Assembly: GCF_036711975.1 (NCBI RefSeq)
Contig: NC_091968.1
Span: 27,637,001-27,701,000 of the forward strand
Length of the DNA stretch: 64,000 nt
Origin: Onthophagus taurus
Lineage: Eukaryota; Arthropoda; Insecta; Coleoptera; Scarabaeidae
Direction: 5' to 3'
Numbering within the stretch: position 1 is the stretch's first letter; each line of letters opens with the position of its first letter. Under the pieces are notes generated by a model that searched no databases, was not told the DNA's origin, and was given only the letters and a program-made list of their open reading frames with translations. A program made the translations under genes and the position numbers. Shown in pieces: positions 26,686 to 40,200 of the stretch.

Positions 26686-27126
26686 TTATATAGGTTTAAT
26701 TTTAAAATGTAACCCGATTAAAGAAAACACAAGACATTTCAAATCTTGCACTAAATAATAGAAACATCTCAATCCCTCAGGATCTTTCGATTGGCTCACA
26801 TCCACCAAAGAGCCCGTTTTAGACGTGGTGAAAGAAATATGTTCATCGTTGATGACAATTTCGAGTTCTTGGCGTCCAATACGATCGGGTGGGGGCCACA
26901 ATGAATCGTCTTCTTGCATTATTTCCGAATCAATTATAATCCTTTTGAGTTCTTCCATAACGCATTGGTGGACGTAGGCTTCTTTTCGGATCATCGTGTC
27001 GTTCTTGTAATTAGAATTGTTCGCGTAGCGGAGCTTTCCATCGGGGCGAAATTCGAATTCGAGAAATTCATGACCAAATTTACCTTTGTGGCCGACGTAA
27101 TAACGGATGTAGAAGTCGGCGGTCAT
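26686..27126 (-). CDS. mago: Mago nashi, exon junction complex core subunit
   Basis: A single open frame of 146 residues, essentially the full family length (147 in Drosophila), with no intron. It shows the near-invariant stretches [56 protein letters not shown] and [11 protein letters not shown]. Mago pairs with Y14/Tsunagi and clamps eIF4A3 on spliced mRNA in the nucleus; in flies it localises oskar mRNA (family knowledge). Start: the [10 protein letters not shown] context equals the normal N-terminus. The open frame on the opposite strand is its antisense shadow. Candidate polyadenylation motifs lie at about 26617-26640. It is divergent from PHTF. Confidence 0.98.
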   Translation of the reverse strand: MTADFYIRYYVGHKGKFGHEFLEFEFRPDGKLRYANNSNYKNDTMIRKEAYVHQCVMEELKRIIIDSEIMQEDDSLWPPPDRIGRQELEIVINDEHISFTTSKTGSLVDVSQSKDPEGLRCFYYLVQDLKCLVFSLIGLHFKIKPI

Positions 27127-28213
27127 TTTTTTATGAGAAATAAATCAATTGGAACGATATCAAACGTAAGCAAACTTACACTTTGTTTATAGGTTAACGT
27201 TTAAGTATGAAGTTAGGTTAAGATGCGTTCACTTTAAGGTGGGGGAATAATAACGGTTAATAAAAGATTACCTTCATTAAAGAAAATAGAATATTTTAAG
27301 TTTTTGATTACATTAGAATTAATGTTTAATTAAACATTTAAATTAAATTGTTTAAATTTGATTACAGTTTCCTGTAATTTTTGATGTGTCAAAGTCAAAA
27401 TTTTTGAAGTGTCAAATCGATGTTTATTAAATTAATATTTATATTTTTAAATTAATTTATTCAAGATAAAGGTATTTGTAACGGAGTAATATAATTAACT
27501 AATTTGTTTTTATTCTTTTAGGATTTTTAAACATAAACAAAACAATGATAAAAAAAATTTCTTATCGTATTTGTTTATTCGTATAAATAGCTGCGCAAAC
27601 ATTAAATTTATATTTATTTGCTTAAAACACCCACGTGTTGGTGCTATGTGTTATAGAAGAGTTGACGCAATCGATGAAAGGGAGTTTAGAAATAGAAATA
27701 ACAATTAAAGCAAGGTACGCGGCCTACAGGTGGGGATCTAATTTTGAATTGAGTTTAAACCTTTCTTGTGTGGTTAGAGAGACGAAATGATTTATAATTT
27801 AATCATTCAGTGTGACCGCGACTTGTGAATCGTGCGTTTCGCTTGCTTGTCAAAGCAATCAGCTGTTTGTCACTGGACTTAGATAACATGTAAAAGAGGT
27901 ACGTTTGCGGTCACATAAATATATTGCGTAATAATAAATTCGTTTAGTTTAGTTTATTTACACACACACGCAAAGATAACGTGTTTGTGAGATAAAAAAA
28001 TTTATTAGTTTAGGTTAGAATCGCAACAGGTCAATAATTAGAAATGCCAAGGTTACATTTTATTTTAGGCCACAGTGTTCCTTTAAAAAATCAATAAAAT
28101 GCGATTTGTTGCAGGTTTATTTTAAATTGGGTGGAATTAAAATTCCCAGTGCGCCGCCATAAAAGGAAAAACGAAGGATTTTAATTAAAAAAAAATCTTC
28201 TCCTAAGAGAAGA
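27127..28213. promoter_or_regulatory. Divergent mago/PHTF intergenic region
   Basis: The 1.1 kb between two head-to-head starts must hold both promoters and 5' UTRs. It is AT-rich with one GC-balanced patch at 27710-27900. I saw no tandem repeat or TATA box that I would assign, and no further coding sequence. Confidence 0.4.
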
Positions 28214-31200
28214 ATGGGCGCTCACAGCTCGAAGGACTTTGTCGCTTGGTGAGTGTTATTAATCATTTAATCAGACTCAATTAGAACCTATTTATTATTA
28301 GGTATCAAAAGAAAATCGGCCGATATGACAAACAAGAATGGGAAAAAACCATTGACAAAAAGAAACCAATTGGAATTTTAACAAGACGCGATCACGAAGG
28401 GGCTAATTACAAAAATTTCATTGATTTAGACTTAGTACAAGGCAAGAAAATTTTAATTTATAAAAATTATTTTCATAAATGTCACTTTGACAGGAAATGT
28501 CACTTTGACATATTGCACATCTAGTTCAATAATGCCATAAATGCATATTTTTAATCTCTTAATGTTAGTAAATTGTGTATAAACTTAAGGGTGCTGATAG
28601 TAATTACAAAAATTTCATTGATTTAGACTACAAAGCAAGAAAATTTTAAATTTATAAAAATTATTTCAATAAATGTCACTTTGACACATCTAGTTCAAAA
28701 ATGAATGGGATTATGTTTCATGGAAAAAAGATACTTTTTACTATTATAGTAAATAAATACAAGTAAATAAGAGTTAAAAAAATAAAATAAGGTATTGTGG
28801 TATTTTAATAGCATAATAATCCACTAGACTCATCCTTTACTGAATTACAAAACTTGAATTAATCACTTTTATGGAAAATATTATGCACTAATCGTATAGA
28901 AAAATGATTTCTAAATCGAAATAGAAGAATAACATTTTTTCATATCACCCTTCATTCTTGAGATATTCGCCTTGGAATTCTTAATTTTTGCAAAAAACGT
29001 CGAATTTGATTGTTTTAAACGGGAATATCTCAAGAACGAAAGATAATACGATAAAAAGTTACTCTTTATTTTCGATTTGAAATTCATTTTTCTACCGGAA
29101 ACAGACCTTAAAGTTTATGCAAAAATCATTTCTATGAATTGGGAAATGAAATAATAAAAGTTAACCTTATAAAGTCCCCGTTTTTAATCACTTTTTCGAA
29201 TGGTGTTTAATAACAATCACTTTTATAGGTAATATTGTACACTAATCGTATAGAAAAATGATTTCTAAATCGAAATAGAAGAATAACATTTTTTCATATC
29301 ACCCTTAGTTCTTGAGATATTCGTCTTGGAATTCTTAATTTTTAAAAAAAACGTTGAATTTGATTGTTTTAAAGGGGAATATCTCAAAAACGAAAGATAA
29401 TACGATAAAAAGTTACTCTTTATTTTCGATTTGAAATTCATTTTTCTACCGGAAACAGACCTTAAAGTTTATGCAAAAATCATTTCTATGAATTAGGAAA
29501 TAAAATAATAAAAGTTAACCTTATAAAGTCGCCGTTTTTAATCACTTTTTCGAATGGTGTTTAATAACAATCACTTTTATAGAAAATATTATGCACTAAT
29601 CGTATAGGAAAATGATTATTAAATCGAAATAGAAGAATAACATTTTTTTATATCACCCTTCGTTCTTGAGATATTTGCCTTGGAATTCTTAATTTTTGCA
29701 TAAAACGTCGAATTTGATTGTTTTAAACGGGAACATCTCAAAAACGAAAGATAATACGATAAAAAGTTACTCTTTATTTTCGATTTGAAATTTATTTTTC
29801 TACCGGAAATAGACCTTAAAGTTTATGCAAAAATCATTTCTATGAATTGGGAAATGAAATAATAAAAGTTAACCTTATAAAGTCGCCGTTTTTAATCACT
29901 TTTTCGAATGGTGTTTAATAACAATCACTTTTATAGAAAATATTATGCACTAATCGTATAGAAAAATGATTTCTAAATCGAAATAGAAGAATAACATTTT
30001 TTCATATCACCCTTCGTTCTTGCGATATTCGCCTTGGAATTCTTAATTTTTGCAAAAAACGTCGAATTTGATTGTTTTAAACGGGAATATCTCAAGAACG
30101 AACGATAATACGATAAAAAGTTACTCTTTATTTTCGATTTGAAATTCATTTTTCTATCGGAAACGGGCCTTAAAGTTTATGCAAAAATCATTTCTATGAA
30201 TTGGGAAATGAAATAATAAAAGTTAACCTTATAAAGTCCTCGTTTTTAATCACTTTTTCGAATGGTGTTTAGTAATAATCACTTTTATAGAAAATATTAT
30301 GCACTAATCGTATAGAAAAATGATTTCTAAATCGAAATAGAAGAATAACATTTTTTCATATCACCCTTCGTTCTTGAGATATTCGCCTTGGAATTCTTAA
30401 TTTTTGCAAAAAACGTCGAATTTGATTGTTTTAAACGGGAATATCTCAAGAACGAAAGATAATACGATAAAAAGTTACTCTTTATTTTCGATTTGAAATT
30501 GATTTTTCTACCGGAAACAGACCTTAAAGTTTATGCAAAAATCATTTCTATGAATTGGGAAATGAAATAATAAAAGTTAACCTTATAAAGTCGTCGTTTT
30601 TAATCACTTTTTCAAATGGTGTTTAATAATAATCACTTTTATAGAAAATATTATGCACTAGTCGTATTGAAAAATGATTTCTAAATCGAAATAGAAGAAT
30701 AACATTTTTTCATATCACTCTTCATTCTTGAGATATTCATCTTGGAATTCTTAATTTTTGCAAAAAACGTCGAATTTGATTGTTTTAAACGGGAATATCT
30801 CAAGAACGAAAGATAATACGATAAAAAGTTACTCTTTATTTTCGATTTGGAATTCATTTTTCTACCGGAAACAGACCTTAAAGTTTATGCAAAAATCATT
30901 TCTATGAATTGGGAAATGAAATAATAAAAGTTAACCTTATAAAGTCCCCGTTTTTAATCACTTTTTCGAATGGTGTTTAGTAATAATCACTTTTATAGAA
31001 AATATTATGCACTAATCGTATAGAAAAATGATTTCTACATCGAAATAGAAGAATAACATTTTTTTATATCACCTTTCGTTCTTGAGATATTCGCCTTGGA
31101 ATTCTTAATTTTTGCAAAAAACGTCGAATTTGATTGTTTTAAACGGGAATATCTCAAGAATAAAAGATAATACGATAAAAAGTTACTCTTTATTTTCGAT

Positions 31201-34200
31201 TTGAAATTAATTTTTCTACCGGAAACAGACCTTAAAGTTTATGCAAAAATCATTTCTATGAATTAGGAAATAAAATAATAAAAGTTAACCTTATAAAGTC
31301 CCCGTTTTTAATCACTTTTTCGAATGGTGTTTAATAACAATCACTTTTATAGAAAATATTATGCACTAGTCGTATTGAAAAATGATTTCTAAATCGAAAT
31401 AGAAGAATAACATTTTTTTATATCACCCTTCGTTTTTGAGATATTCGCCTTGGAATTTTTAATTTTTGCAAAAAACGTCGAATTTGATTGTTTTAAACGG
31501 AAATATCTCAAGAACGAACGACAATACGATAAGAAGTTACTCTTTATTTTCGATTTGAAATTAATTTTTCTACCGGAAACAGACCTTAAAGTTTATGCAA
31601 AAATCATTTCTATGAATTGGGAAATGAAATAATAAAAGTTAACCTTATAAAGTCCCCGTTTTTAATCACTTTTTCGAATTTTGTTTAATAATAATCACTT
31701 TTATAAAAAATATTATGCACTAATCGTATAGAAAAATGATTTCTAAATCGAAATAGAAGAATAACATTTTTTCATATCACCCTTCGTTCTTGAGATATTC
31801 GTCTTGGACTTTTTAATTTTTGCAAAAACGTCGAATTTGATTGGTTTAAACGGGAATATCTCAAGAACGAAAGATAATACGATAAAAAGTTACGCTTTAT
31901 TTTCGATTTGAAATTTATTTTTCTATCGGAAACAGGCCTTAAAGTTTATGCAAAAATCATTTCTATAAATTGGGAAATGAAATAATAAAAGTTAACCTTA
32001 TAAAGTCCCCGTTTTTAATCACTTTTTCAAATGGTGTTTAATAACAATCACTTTTATGGAAAATATTGTGCACTAATCGTATAGAAAAATGATTTCTAAA
32101 TCGAAATAGAAGAATAACATTTTTTCATATCACCCTTCGTTTTTGAGATATTCGCCTTGGACTTTTTATTTTTTGCAAAAAACCGTCGAATTTGGTTGTT
32201 TTAAAAGAGAATAATAATAGTAATAGATAATAATAATAGAGTTTTAAAGAAAATAACGAAAATATAATAACACTGTTATATTTGCTCAAAATGGTTAAAA
32301 CTGCATTTTTATTTGATTTTTATATACAGGTGTCTCACGTAACTGGTTCTATAGAACTTTTTCAAGTTCGACTATTCCTAGAGGTTTGAAATTTTGGTAG
32401 CATGGGTTGATCATTCGAAACATTCGATCTAAAATATTTTCAAGATGGCCACCACTTCCGGTATACCGGAAGTAGACCATAACTTCGTTATTTTAAATGA
32501 AATGCCATAGTTTTTATTGCACCTTTTAATTGTACGTAAAAAATATGTTGATTTTGATAAAAGTTATTTGCACCTAGCGTTTTTCGTTTTCGAGTTATTT
32601 TGGTTTTAAGCTTTTTTTGGTAAATTTCACCATGCTCTTTAAAACAACATATCTCAGCCAACGTTCATTGAAAAAAGCTCTAAATTGGCACGATTACTCT
32701 TCAGATGATGTCAAATAGATTGTCATTTTTTGTTGTGACAGAGTAGTTTATACAGGGTGGTCAAAAATTCAATTACCGTTGCTTCATATTCAATGTCGAA
32801 AAAGTAGAAAATTTTAAATGGAACTTCCCATATTTGTTTAGCCTATCAGAAAGGTAATTTAATTCTCTACAAATTATTTATAAACATTTCCATACCTATT
32901 TATTGTAGTTTCCCTCATATTGGGAAATTTATCAAAACATGGCACTATTCAACTGGATGTGCGAATATAAACGTCAAATCAAAATTAAAAAAGATTTAAA
33001 CGTTTTTTTAGGTGCATCATTTACAAAAGCAAAACCAAAACATGGTTTTTTAACGGTCGCTTTCCTCGCTACATTTCGTTTCGTCTTTTTACCATTTTAT
33101 TTAACCTGGTGGACTCGGCAAACATCAACGGCAGTATCGAGATGCATCCTCGTTTTATATTTAGTTGAAATTATTCATATCGTAATATATCTGCACAAGC
33201 AGAGTTACGCGAGTTTCGATGACGAAAATGAGGTTTAATATCATTTAAATTCAATAATTAAATAAAAATAACACAAAGTACTTTTTAGGAAGACGTTCCT
33301 TTATCGGAAATACTCATCCCAATCATGATGATGTGGGTACACAGCGTAATTCAGTCCCAAATCGGTGCTACGAGTCCCCCGGATAAAACCAGATACAAAC
33401 CCACAATCCATAGGCAACACGTTCGAAAGAAACACAGGAAACGTCCGGATATTATGGGTGAAGATACCGAGGAAGATGAAAGTAGTGGGAGTACTGAGAG
33501 GAAACGTAGAAAGTGTAAAGGTGTAACTAAAAAAAATCCGAATTTGGGGATTCGCCATCACCCGGGAGTTGATAATGAAGGTTTAGGGGCGAATGTTGTT
33601 CGTTCTATGGAAGACGATGGTTTTGAAAGTTTAAAAAGTAATGGTACAAGTACGAGTGATAGTAGTGATGCGGAAATTAGGCAAAGATTATTAAATGGAG
33701 ATTGTGATCATATGGAAAAATTAGTGAGTATTATTAAAAAAGAAAAATTATGTACAGGGTGGTTCAGTTTTTAATGGGAAAACTTTACTAAGACGTAGTA
33801 CTTGCCAAAATAATACAAGTCAAATTGAGAAAAAAATTGACATTTTATCGTTTATTTCGGGTATGTACTACTGGTTTATACTACTTTATTATTATTACTA
33901 CTTTATTTTCATTTGCATTTTTTGGCTTGTTTTTTGGTTCGTTGCTGTGGCAACCAACATTGTTATTTTAAATGGGATGGATTAAATATGGTTGTATAAG
34001 AAAAAATCGAGAAAAAACGCGTTTTCTGAAAATATTAAACCAGTAAATTACAATCAAAGTAGGTGCCGAAATAACGCCGCGCGCCGTTGACAACTTTAAA
34101 TGTCAAAAAAATGACAGTTTCAACAATTATGAATTATTAATAATGTATGGATACGGCGACACACATTTAATATAGTTTCGTCATTAGTAGCCGTCCACTT

Positions 34201-37200
34201 TTTGGAAGGTTTTTAACACTTCCGGTGTTAAAAATTTTTTGTTTGACATTTTGGATAGTGTGGATTTCGTAATTTGTGAATAGTGTACAAACTTCATTTT
34301 GAGTGCGTTTTCTTTCACCGTATCCATACATCATTAATATTTGGATTCTTAATTGTGCCATATTTGTTTGAACTGTCAATTTTTTGACATTTAAAGCTGT
34401 CAGCGGCGTTATTTCGGTGCCTACCTTGATTGTACTAAATTGTTTATTTTCGAAAATTAACTCAATCATAACTCAAAAACTAAAAACGATGGAGAAATAC
34501 TTTTTATACATAAAACCTTAGTAATGGACCATAAAGACTAGATCCATAACACTATTGAACCCAATTATTACCATTTTTTATTTATAAGCTCTAAATCGAT
34601 TAAACATCAAAATTGTTGATTTTCGAAAATTAACTCAATTATAACTCATAAACTAAAAGCGATGGGGAAATATTTTTTATACATAAAACCTTAGTAATGG
34701 GCCATAAAGACTAAACCCATAACAAGATTGAACCCAATTATTACTACTTTTTATTTATAAGCTCTAAATCGATTAAACATCAAAATTGTTGATTTTCGAA
34801 AATTAACTCAATCATAACTCAAAAACTAAAAGCGATGGGGAAATACTTTTTGTACATAAAACCTTAGTAATGGATCATAAAGACAAGATCCATAAAAAGA
34901 TTGAACCCAATTATTATCATTTTTATTTTTAAGCTATAAACCGATTAAACATCAAAATTGTTGATTTTCGAAAATTAACTCAATCATAACTCAAAAACTA
35001 AAAGCGATGGGGAAATACTTTTTATACATAAAACCTTAGTAATGGGCGATAAAGACTAAACCCATAACAAGATTGAACCCAATTATTACCATTTTTTATT
35101 TATAAGCTCTAAATCGATTAAACATCAAAATTGTTGATTTTCGAAAATTAACTCAATCATAACCCATAAACTAAAAGCGATGGGGAAATATTTTTTATAC
35201 ATAAAACCTTAGTAATGGATCATAAAGACAAGATCCATAAAAAGATTGAACCCAATTATTATCATTTTTATTTTTAAGCTCTAAACCGATTAAACATCAA
35301 AATTGTTGATTTTCGAAAGTTAACTCAATCATAACTCAAAAACTAAAAGCGATGGGGAAATACTTTTTATACATAAAACCTTAGTAATGGACCATAAAAA
35401 CTGGATCCATAAAAAGATTGAACCCAATTATTACCATTTTTTATTTATAAGCTCTAAACCGATTAAACATCAAAATTGTTGATTTTCGAAAATTAACTCA
35501 ATTATAACTCAAAAACTAAAAGCGATGGGGAAATACTTTTTATACATAAAACCCTAGTAATGGACCATAAAGACTAGATCCATAACAAGATTGAACCCAA
35601 TTATTACCATTTTTTATTTATAAGCTCTAAACCGATTAAACATCAAAATTGTTGTTTTTCGAAAATTAACTCAATTATAACTCATAAACTAAAAGCGATG
35701 GGGAAATATTTTTTATACATAAAACCTTAGTAATGCATCATAAAGACTAGATCCACAGAAAGATTGACCCCAATTATTACCATTTTTTATTTTTAAGCTC
35801 TAAACCGATTAAACATCAAAATTGTTGATTTTCGAAAATTAACTCAATCATAACCCATAAACTAAAAGCGATGGGGAAATATTTTTTATACATAAAACCT
35901 TAGTAATGGATCATAAAGACAAGATCCATAAAAAGATTGAACCCAATTATTATCATTTTTATTTTTAAGCTCTAAACCGATTAAACATCAAAATTGTTGA
36001 TTTTCGAAAGTTAACTCAATCATAACTCAAAAACTAAAAGCGATGGGGAAATACTTTTTATACATAAAACCTTAGTAATGGACCATAAAAACTGGATCCA
36101 TAAAAAGATTGAACCCAATTATTACCATTTTTTATTTATAAGCTCTAAACCGATTAAACATCAAAATTGTTGATTTTCGAAAATTAACTCAATTATAACT
36201 CAAAAACTAAAAGCGATGGGGAAATACTTTTTATACATAAAACCCTAGTAATGGACCATAAAGACTAGATCCATAACAAGATTGAACCCAATTATTACCA
36301 TTTTTTATTTATAAGCTCTAAACCGATTAAACATCAAAATTGTTGTTTTTCGAAAATTAACTCAATTATAACTCATAAACTAAAAGCGATGGGGAAATAT
36401 TTTTTATACATAAAACCTTAGTAATGCATCATAAAGACTAGATCCACAGAAAGATTGACCCCAATTATTACCATTTTTTATTTTTAAGCTCTAAACCGAT
36501 TAAACATCAAAATTGTTGATTTTCGAAAATTAACTCAATCATAACCCATAAACTAAAAGCGATGGGGAAATATTTTTTATACATAAAACCTTAGTAATGG
36601 ATCATAAAGACAAGATCCATAAAAAGATTGAACCCAATTATTATCATTTTTATTTTTAAGCTATAAACCGATTAAACATCAAAATTGTTGATTTTCGAAA
36701 ATTAACTCAATCATAACTCAAAAACTAAAAGCGATGGGGAAATACTTTTTATACATAAAACCTTAGTAATGGGCGATAAAGACTAAACCCATAACAAGAT
36801 TGAACCGAATTATTACCATTTTTTATTTATAAGCTCTAAATCGATTAAACATTAAAATTGTTGATTTTCGCAAATTAACTCAATCATAACTCAAAAACTA
36901 AAAGCGATGGGGAAATACTTTTTGTACATAAAACCTTAGTAATGGATCATAAAGACAAGATCCATAAAAAGATTGAACCCAATTATTATCATTTTTATTT
37001 TTAAGCTCTAAACCGATTAAACATCAAAATTGTTGATTTTCGAAAATTAACTCAATCATAACCCAAAAACTAAAAGCGATGGGGAAATACTTTTTATACA
37101 TAAAACCTTAGTAATGGACCATAAAGACTAGATCCATAACAAGATTGAACCCAATTATTACTATTTTTTATTTATAAGCTCTAAATCGATTAAAATCAAA

Positions 37201-40200
37201 ATTGTTGATTTTCGAAAATTAACTCAATCATAACTCAAAAACTAAAAGCGATGGAAAAAAACTTTTTATACATAAAACCTTAGTAATGGGCAATAAAGAC
37301 TAGATCCATAACAAGATTGAACCCAATTATTACTATTTTTTATTTATAAGCTCTAAATCGATTAAACATCAAAATTGTTGATTTTCGAAAATTAACTCAA
37401 TTATAACTCAAAAACTAAAAGCGATGGAGAAAAACTTTTTATACATAAAACCTTAGTAATGGACCATAAAGACTAGATCCATAAAAATATTGAACCCAAT
37501 TATTACCATTTTTTATTTATAAGCTCTAAACCGATTAAACATCAAAATTGTTGATTTTCGAAAATTAACTCAATTATAACTCAAAAACTAAAAGCGATGG
37601 GGAAATACTTTTTATACATAAAACTTTAGTAATGGTCGATAAAGACTAGATCCATAAAAAGATTGAACCCAATTATTACCATTTTTTATTTATAAGCTCT
37701 AAATCGATTAAACATTAAAATTGTTGATTTTCGCAAATTAACTCAATCATAACTCAAAAACTAAAAGCGATGGGAAATACTTTTTGTACATAAAACCTTA
37801 GTAATGGGCCATAAAGACTAAACCCATAACAAGATTGAACCCAATTATTACCATTTTTTATTTATAAGCTCTAAATCGATTAAATATCAAAATTGTTAAT
37901 TTCGAAAATTAACTCAATCATAACTCAAAAACTAAAAGCGATGGAAAAAAACTTTTTATACATAAAACCTTAGTAATGGGCAATAAAGACTAGATCCATA
38001 ACAAGGTTGAACCCAATTATTACCATTTTTTATTTATAAGCTCAAAATCGATTAAACATCAAAATTGTTGATTTTCGAAAATTAACTCAATCATAACTCA
38101 AAAACTAAAAGCGATGGAGAAAAACTTTTTATACATAAAACCTTAGTAATGGACCATAAAGATTAAATCCATAACAAGATTGAACCTAATTATTACCATT
38201 TTTTATTTATAAGCTCTAAACCGATTAAAATGGCGAAGTTATTGGCTATATTCCAGACATTTCACACATCCTCTATAAAAAATTTGCGTTATTTTGGCAA
38301 GTACTACGTCCTAGTAAAGAGTCCCGATTAAAAATTGAACCAACCTGTATAAAATGAATAAATTTATTTATTTTTTGTAAAAGAAACAGTGGGATCTGGA
38401 ATTATTTAACGATTCTCAAGGACACGCAACAATCCGTAACTGCGAAATGAGTCAATCCAGTCAATATGAATCAAGCGATAATGACGATATTGATAATGAT
38501 ATTAAAGCGTGTTTATCTGGAAAAGAAGCTGGTGTGTAATAACTTAATAATTTAATAATTAATGATTAATATTGACGTTTTTTTTTGTCAATAGTGAATT
38601 GCATAATTTGGGTGCGTGGCGAAATGCGAAAAGCTCGACTAAAAGTTTTAGATATAAGCTCTCTAATTATACGAAAAGTTGAGGCGATGCCGAATAGCAT
38701 GGAATATTTTTATTTGGGTCTGATATTTTCGACTTTTTTTGCTTTGACCCCACCGATGTGTAGATTTTTTAAAAACATGCAAACAACCTCGAATGATGAG
38801 CACGATTTCAAGAACGATTACAAAAACGATTTTCATCAATTATCCGTTTTTGGCATTGTTAATAATGCTTTTGATAAAGATTCGGTTACTTCAGCCCTTG
38901 AAGCATCATTTGGTTATTCAACTTTGTAAGTTTAGTTGCTATTTTAAATTTCTTATTAATTTTAATTTTTTTATTGTAGGGCACAAATTATATTATTATT
39001 ATCTTGCGTCCAACGTTTCGTCCTCTCTTTTTTCTATTTCTTTTTATTATCTGTGGCCGAAAGAACTTTCAAACATCGCTTATTATACGCAAAGTTTTTT
39101 ACGCATTTAACATCAAGCAGAAGAGCGAGAAATTCCGATTTGCCACATTTTCGCCTCGATCGCGTCGCAAATATAAAGACATGGCTTTCAGTTCGATCGT
39201 ATTTAAAGAAGCAGGGTCCCTTACGATCAGTTGATGTCATTGTATCATCATCCTTTTTGATCACGATACCGTTATTGGTATTTCTTTGTACTGAATTTTT
39301 AAAGGTAAATGATTTAGCTTAAGAAATAATTTAATAATAATCTTTTTTTTGTTTAAGGATTCGATTTCGTTCCAATCTGAGAATATAATTGAAGCAATGA
39401 TTTTGTGTACTCTTTTGGGTATTTATTTGTTTCGTTTTTTAACCTTGGGTGCTAAAATCAATGAGAAATCTCGTAACTTTTCCGTTATTACAATGGAACA
39501 AATCAATTTAAACCTACAATTGGAGCAGAAACCCAAAAACAAAGACACATTGAGTATAGCTAATAACGTGTTAAAATTAGCATCAGATTTACTTAAAGTA
39601 AGTACAGAAAATTTCACTTAAAATGCAATAATATACTAAAATATATTTTCATAGAAACCAGGGCGTACCTATTTACATTGTTCCACATAAAATGTAACAT
39701 GTCAAATAGACTAGACTAACACTAGCAGTAAAACTAACTCTAGAACTAGAAACACTCCGTTTAGCTGTATGTACAGGGTGGTTCAAATTCGATGTCCAAA
39801 TAGGCTAACTCAGAAACTATAAGAGTTAGAAAAAAAGTAGCTTACATGTCATGATCTCGTTTTTCGAGAAACTGCTAATGCCGAAAACCTCAAAGCACTA
39901 TCGTTTTTTCTTTTTCCCCTAGAGGCCAAAATTGAAAATATCGTAAAACCAAGAAGTGCAATTATCTTGGTTATTATTATAGGTAGAGTATTATAACTAA
40001 GATATTATATGGACACTTTTTTACAGAGAATTTGATGACGTAGTCAAAAAAATTTTTTCGCTTTTAGATTTTGAGATATGACAATTTTCGTTTTTTTTAA
40101 TTACTGAGTATTCGTTTATTAAATTCGTTATTTTTTTCTGATTACAAAAATATGGGGTTAGATAGGTCTATTTCTTATTGTTTAAGAATAAAGCTAAAAA

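Larger units (their letters stand above)
33755..38347. mobile_element. TA-flanked element carrying a 174-bp satellite (PHTF intron 4)
   Basis: The left end CAGGGTGGTTCAGTTTTTAA and the right end, read inverted, CAGGTTGGTTCAATTTTTAA match. The match continues through GACGTAGTACTTGCCAAAAT (about 60 bp in all). TA flanks both ends (33753-33754, 38348-38349). Inside are a smaller mariner relic and a long satellite. No transposase of its own is visible. It occupies all but ~31 and ~42 bp of the intron. Confidence 0.8.

Noticed and set aside
26914-27192. 92-codon open frame on the plus strand
   Set aside because: It is the antisense of mago nashi, whose minus-strand protein is nearly invariant across animals.
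34167-34469. 100-codon minus frame as a complete gene
   Set aside because: Only its C-terminal two-thirds resemble a mariner transposase N-terminus; the start lies outside the element and the catalytic domain is absent.
39034-39264. Overlapping frames on both strands around PHTF exon 7
   Set aside because: Only the frame with LLYAKFFTHLTSSRRAR matches PHTF and joins its neighbours in phase.
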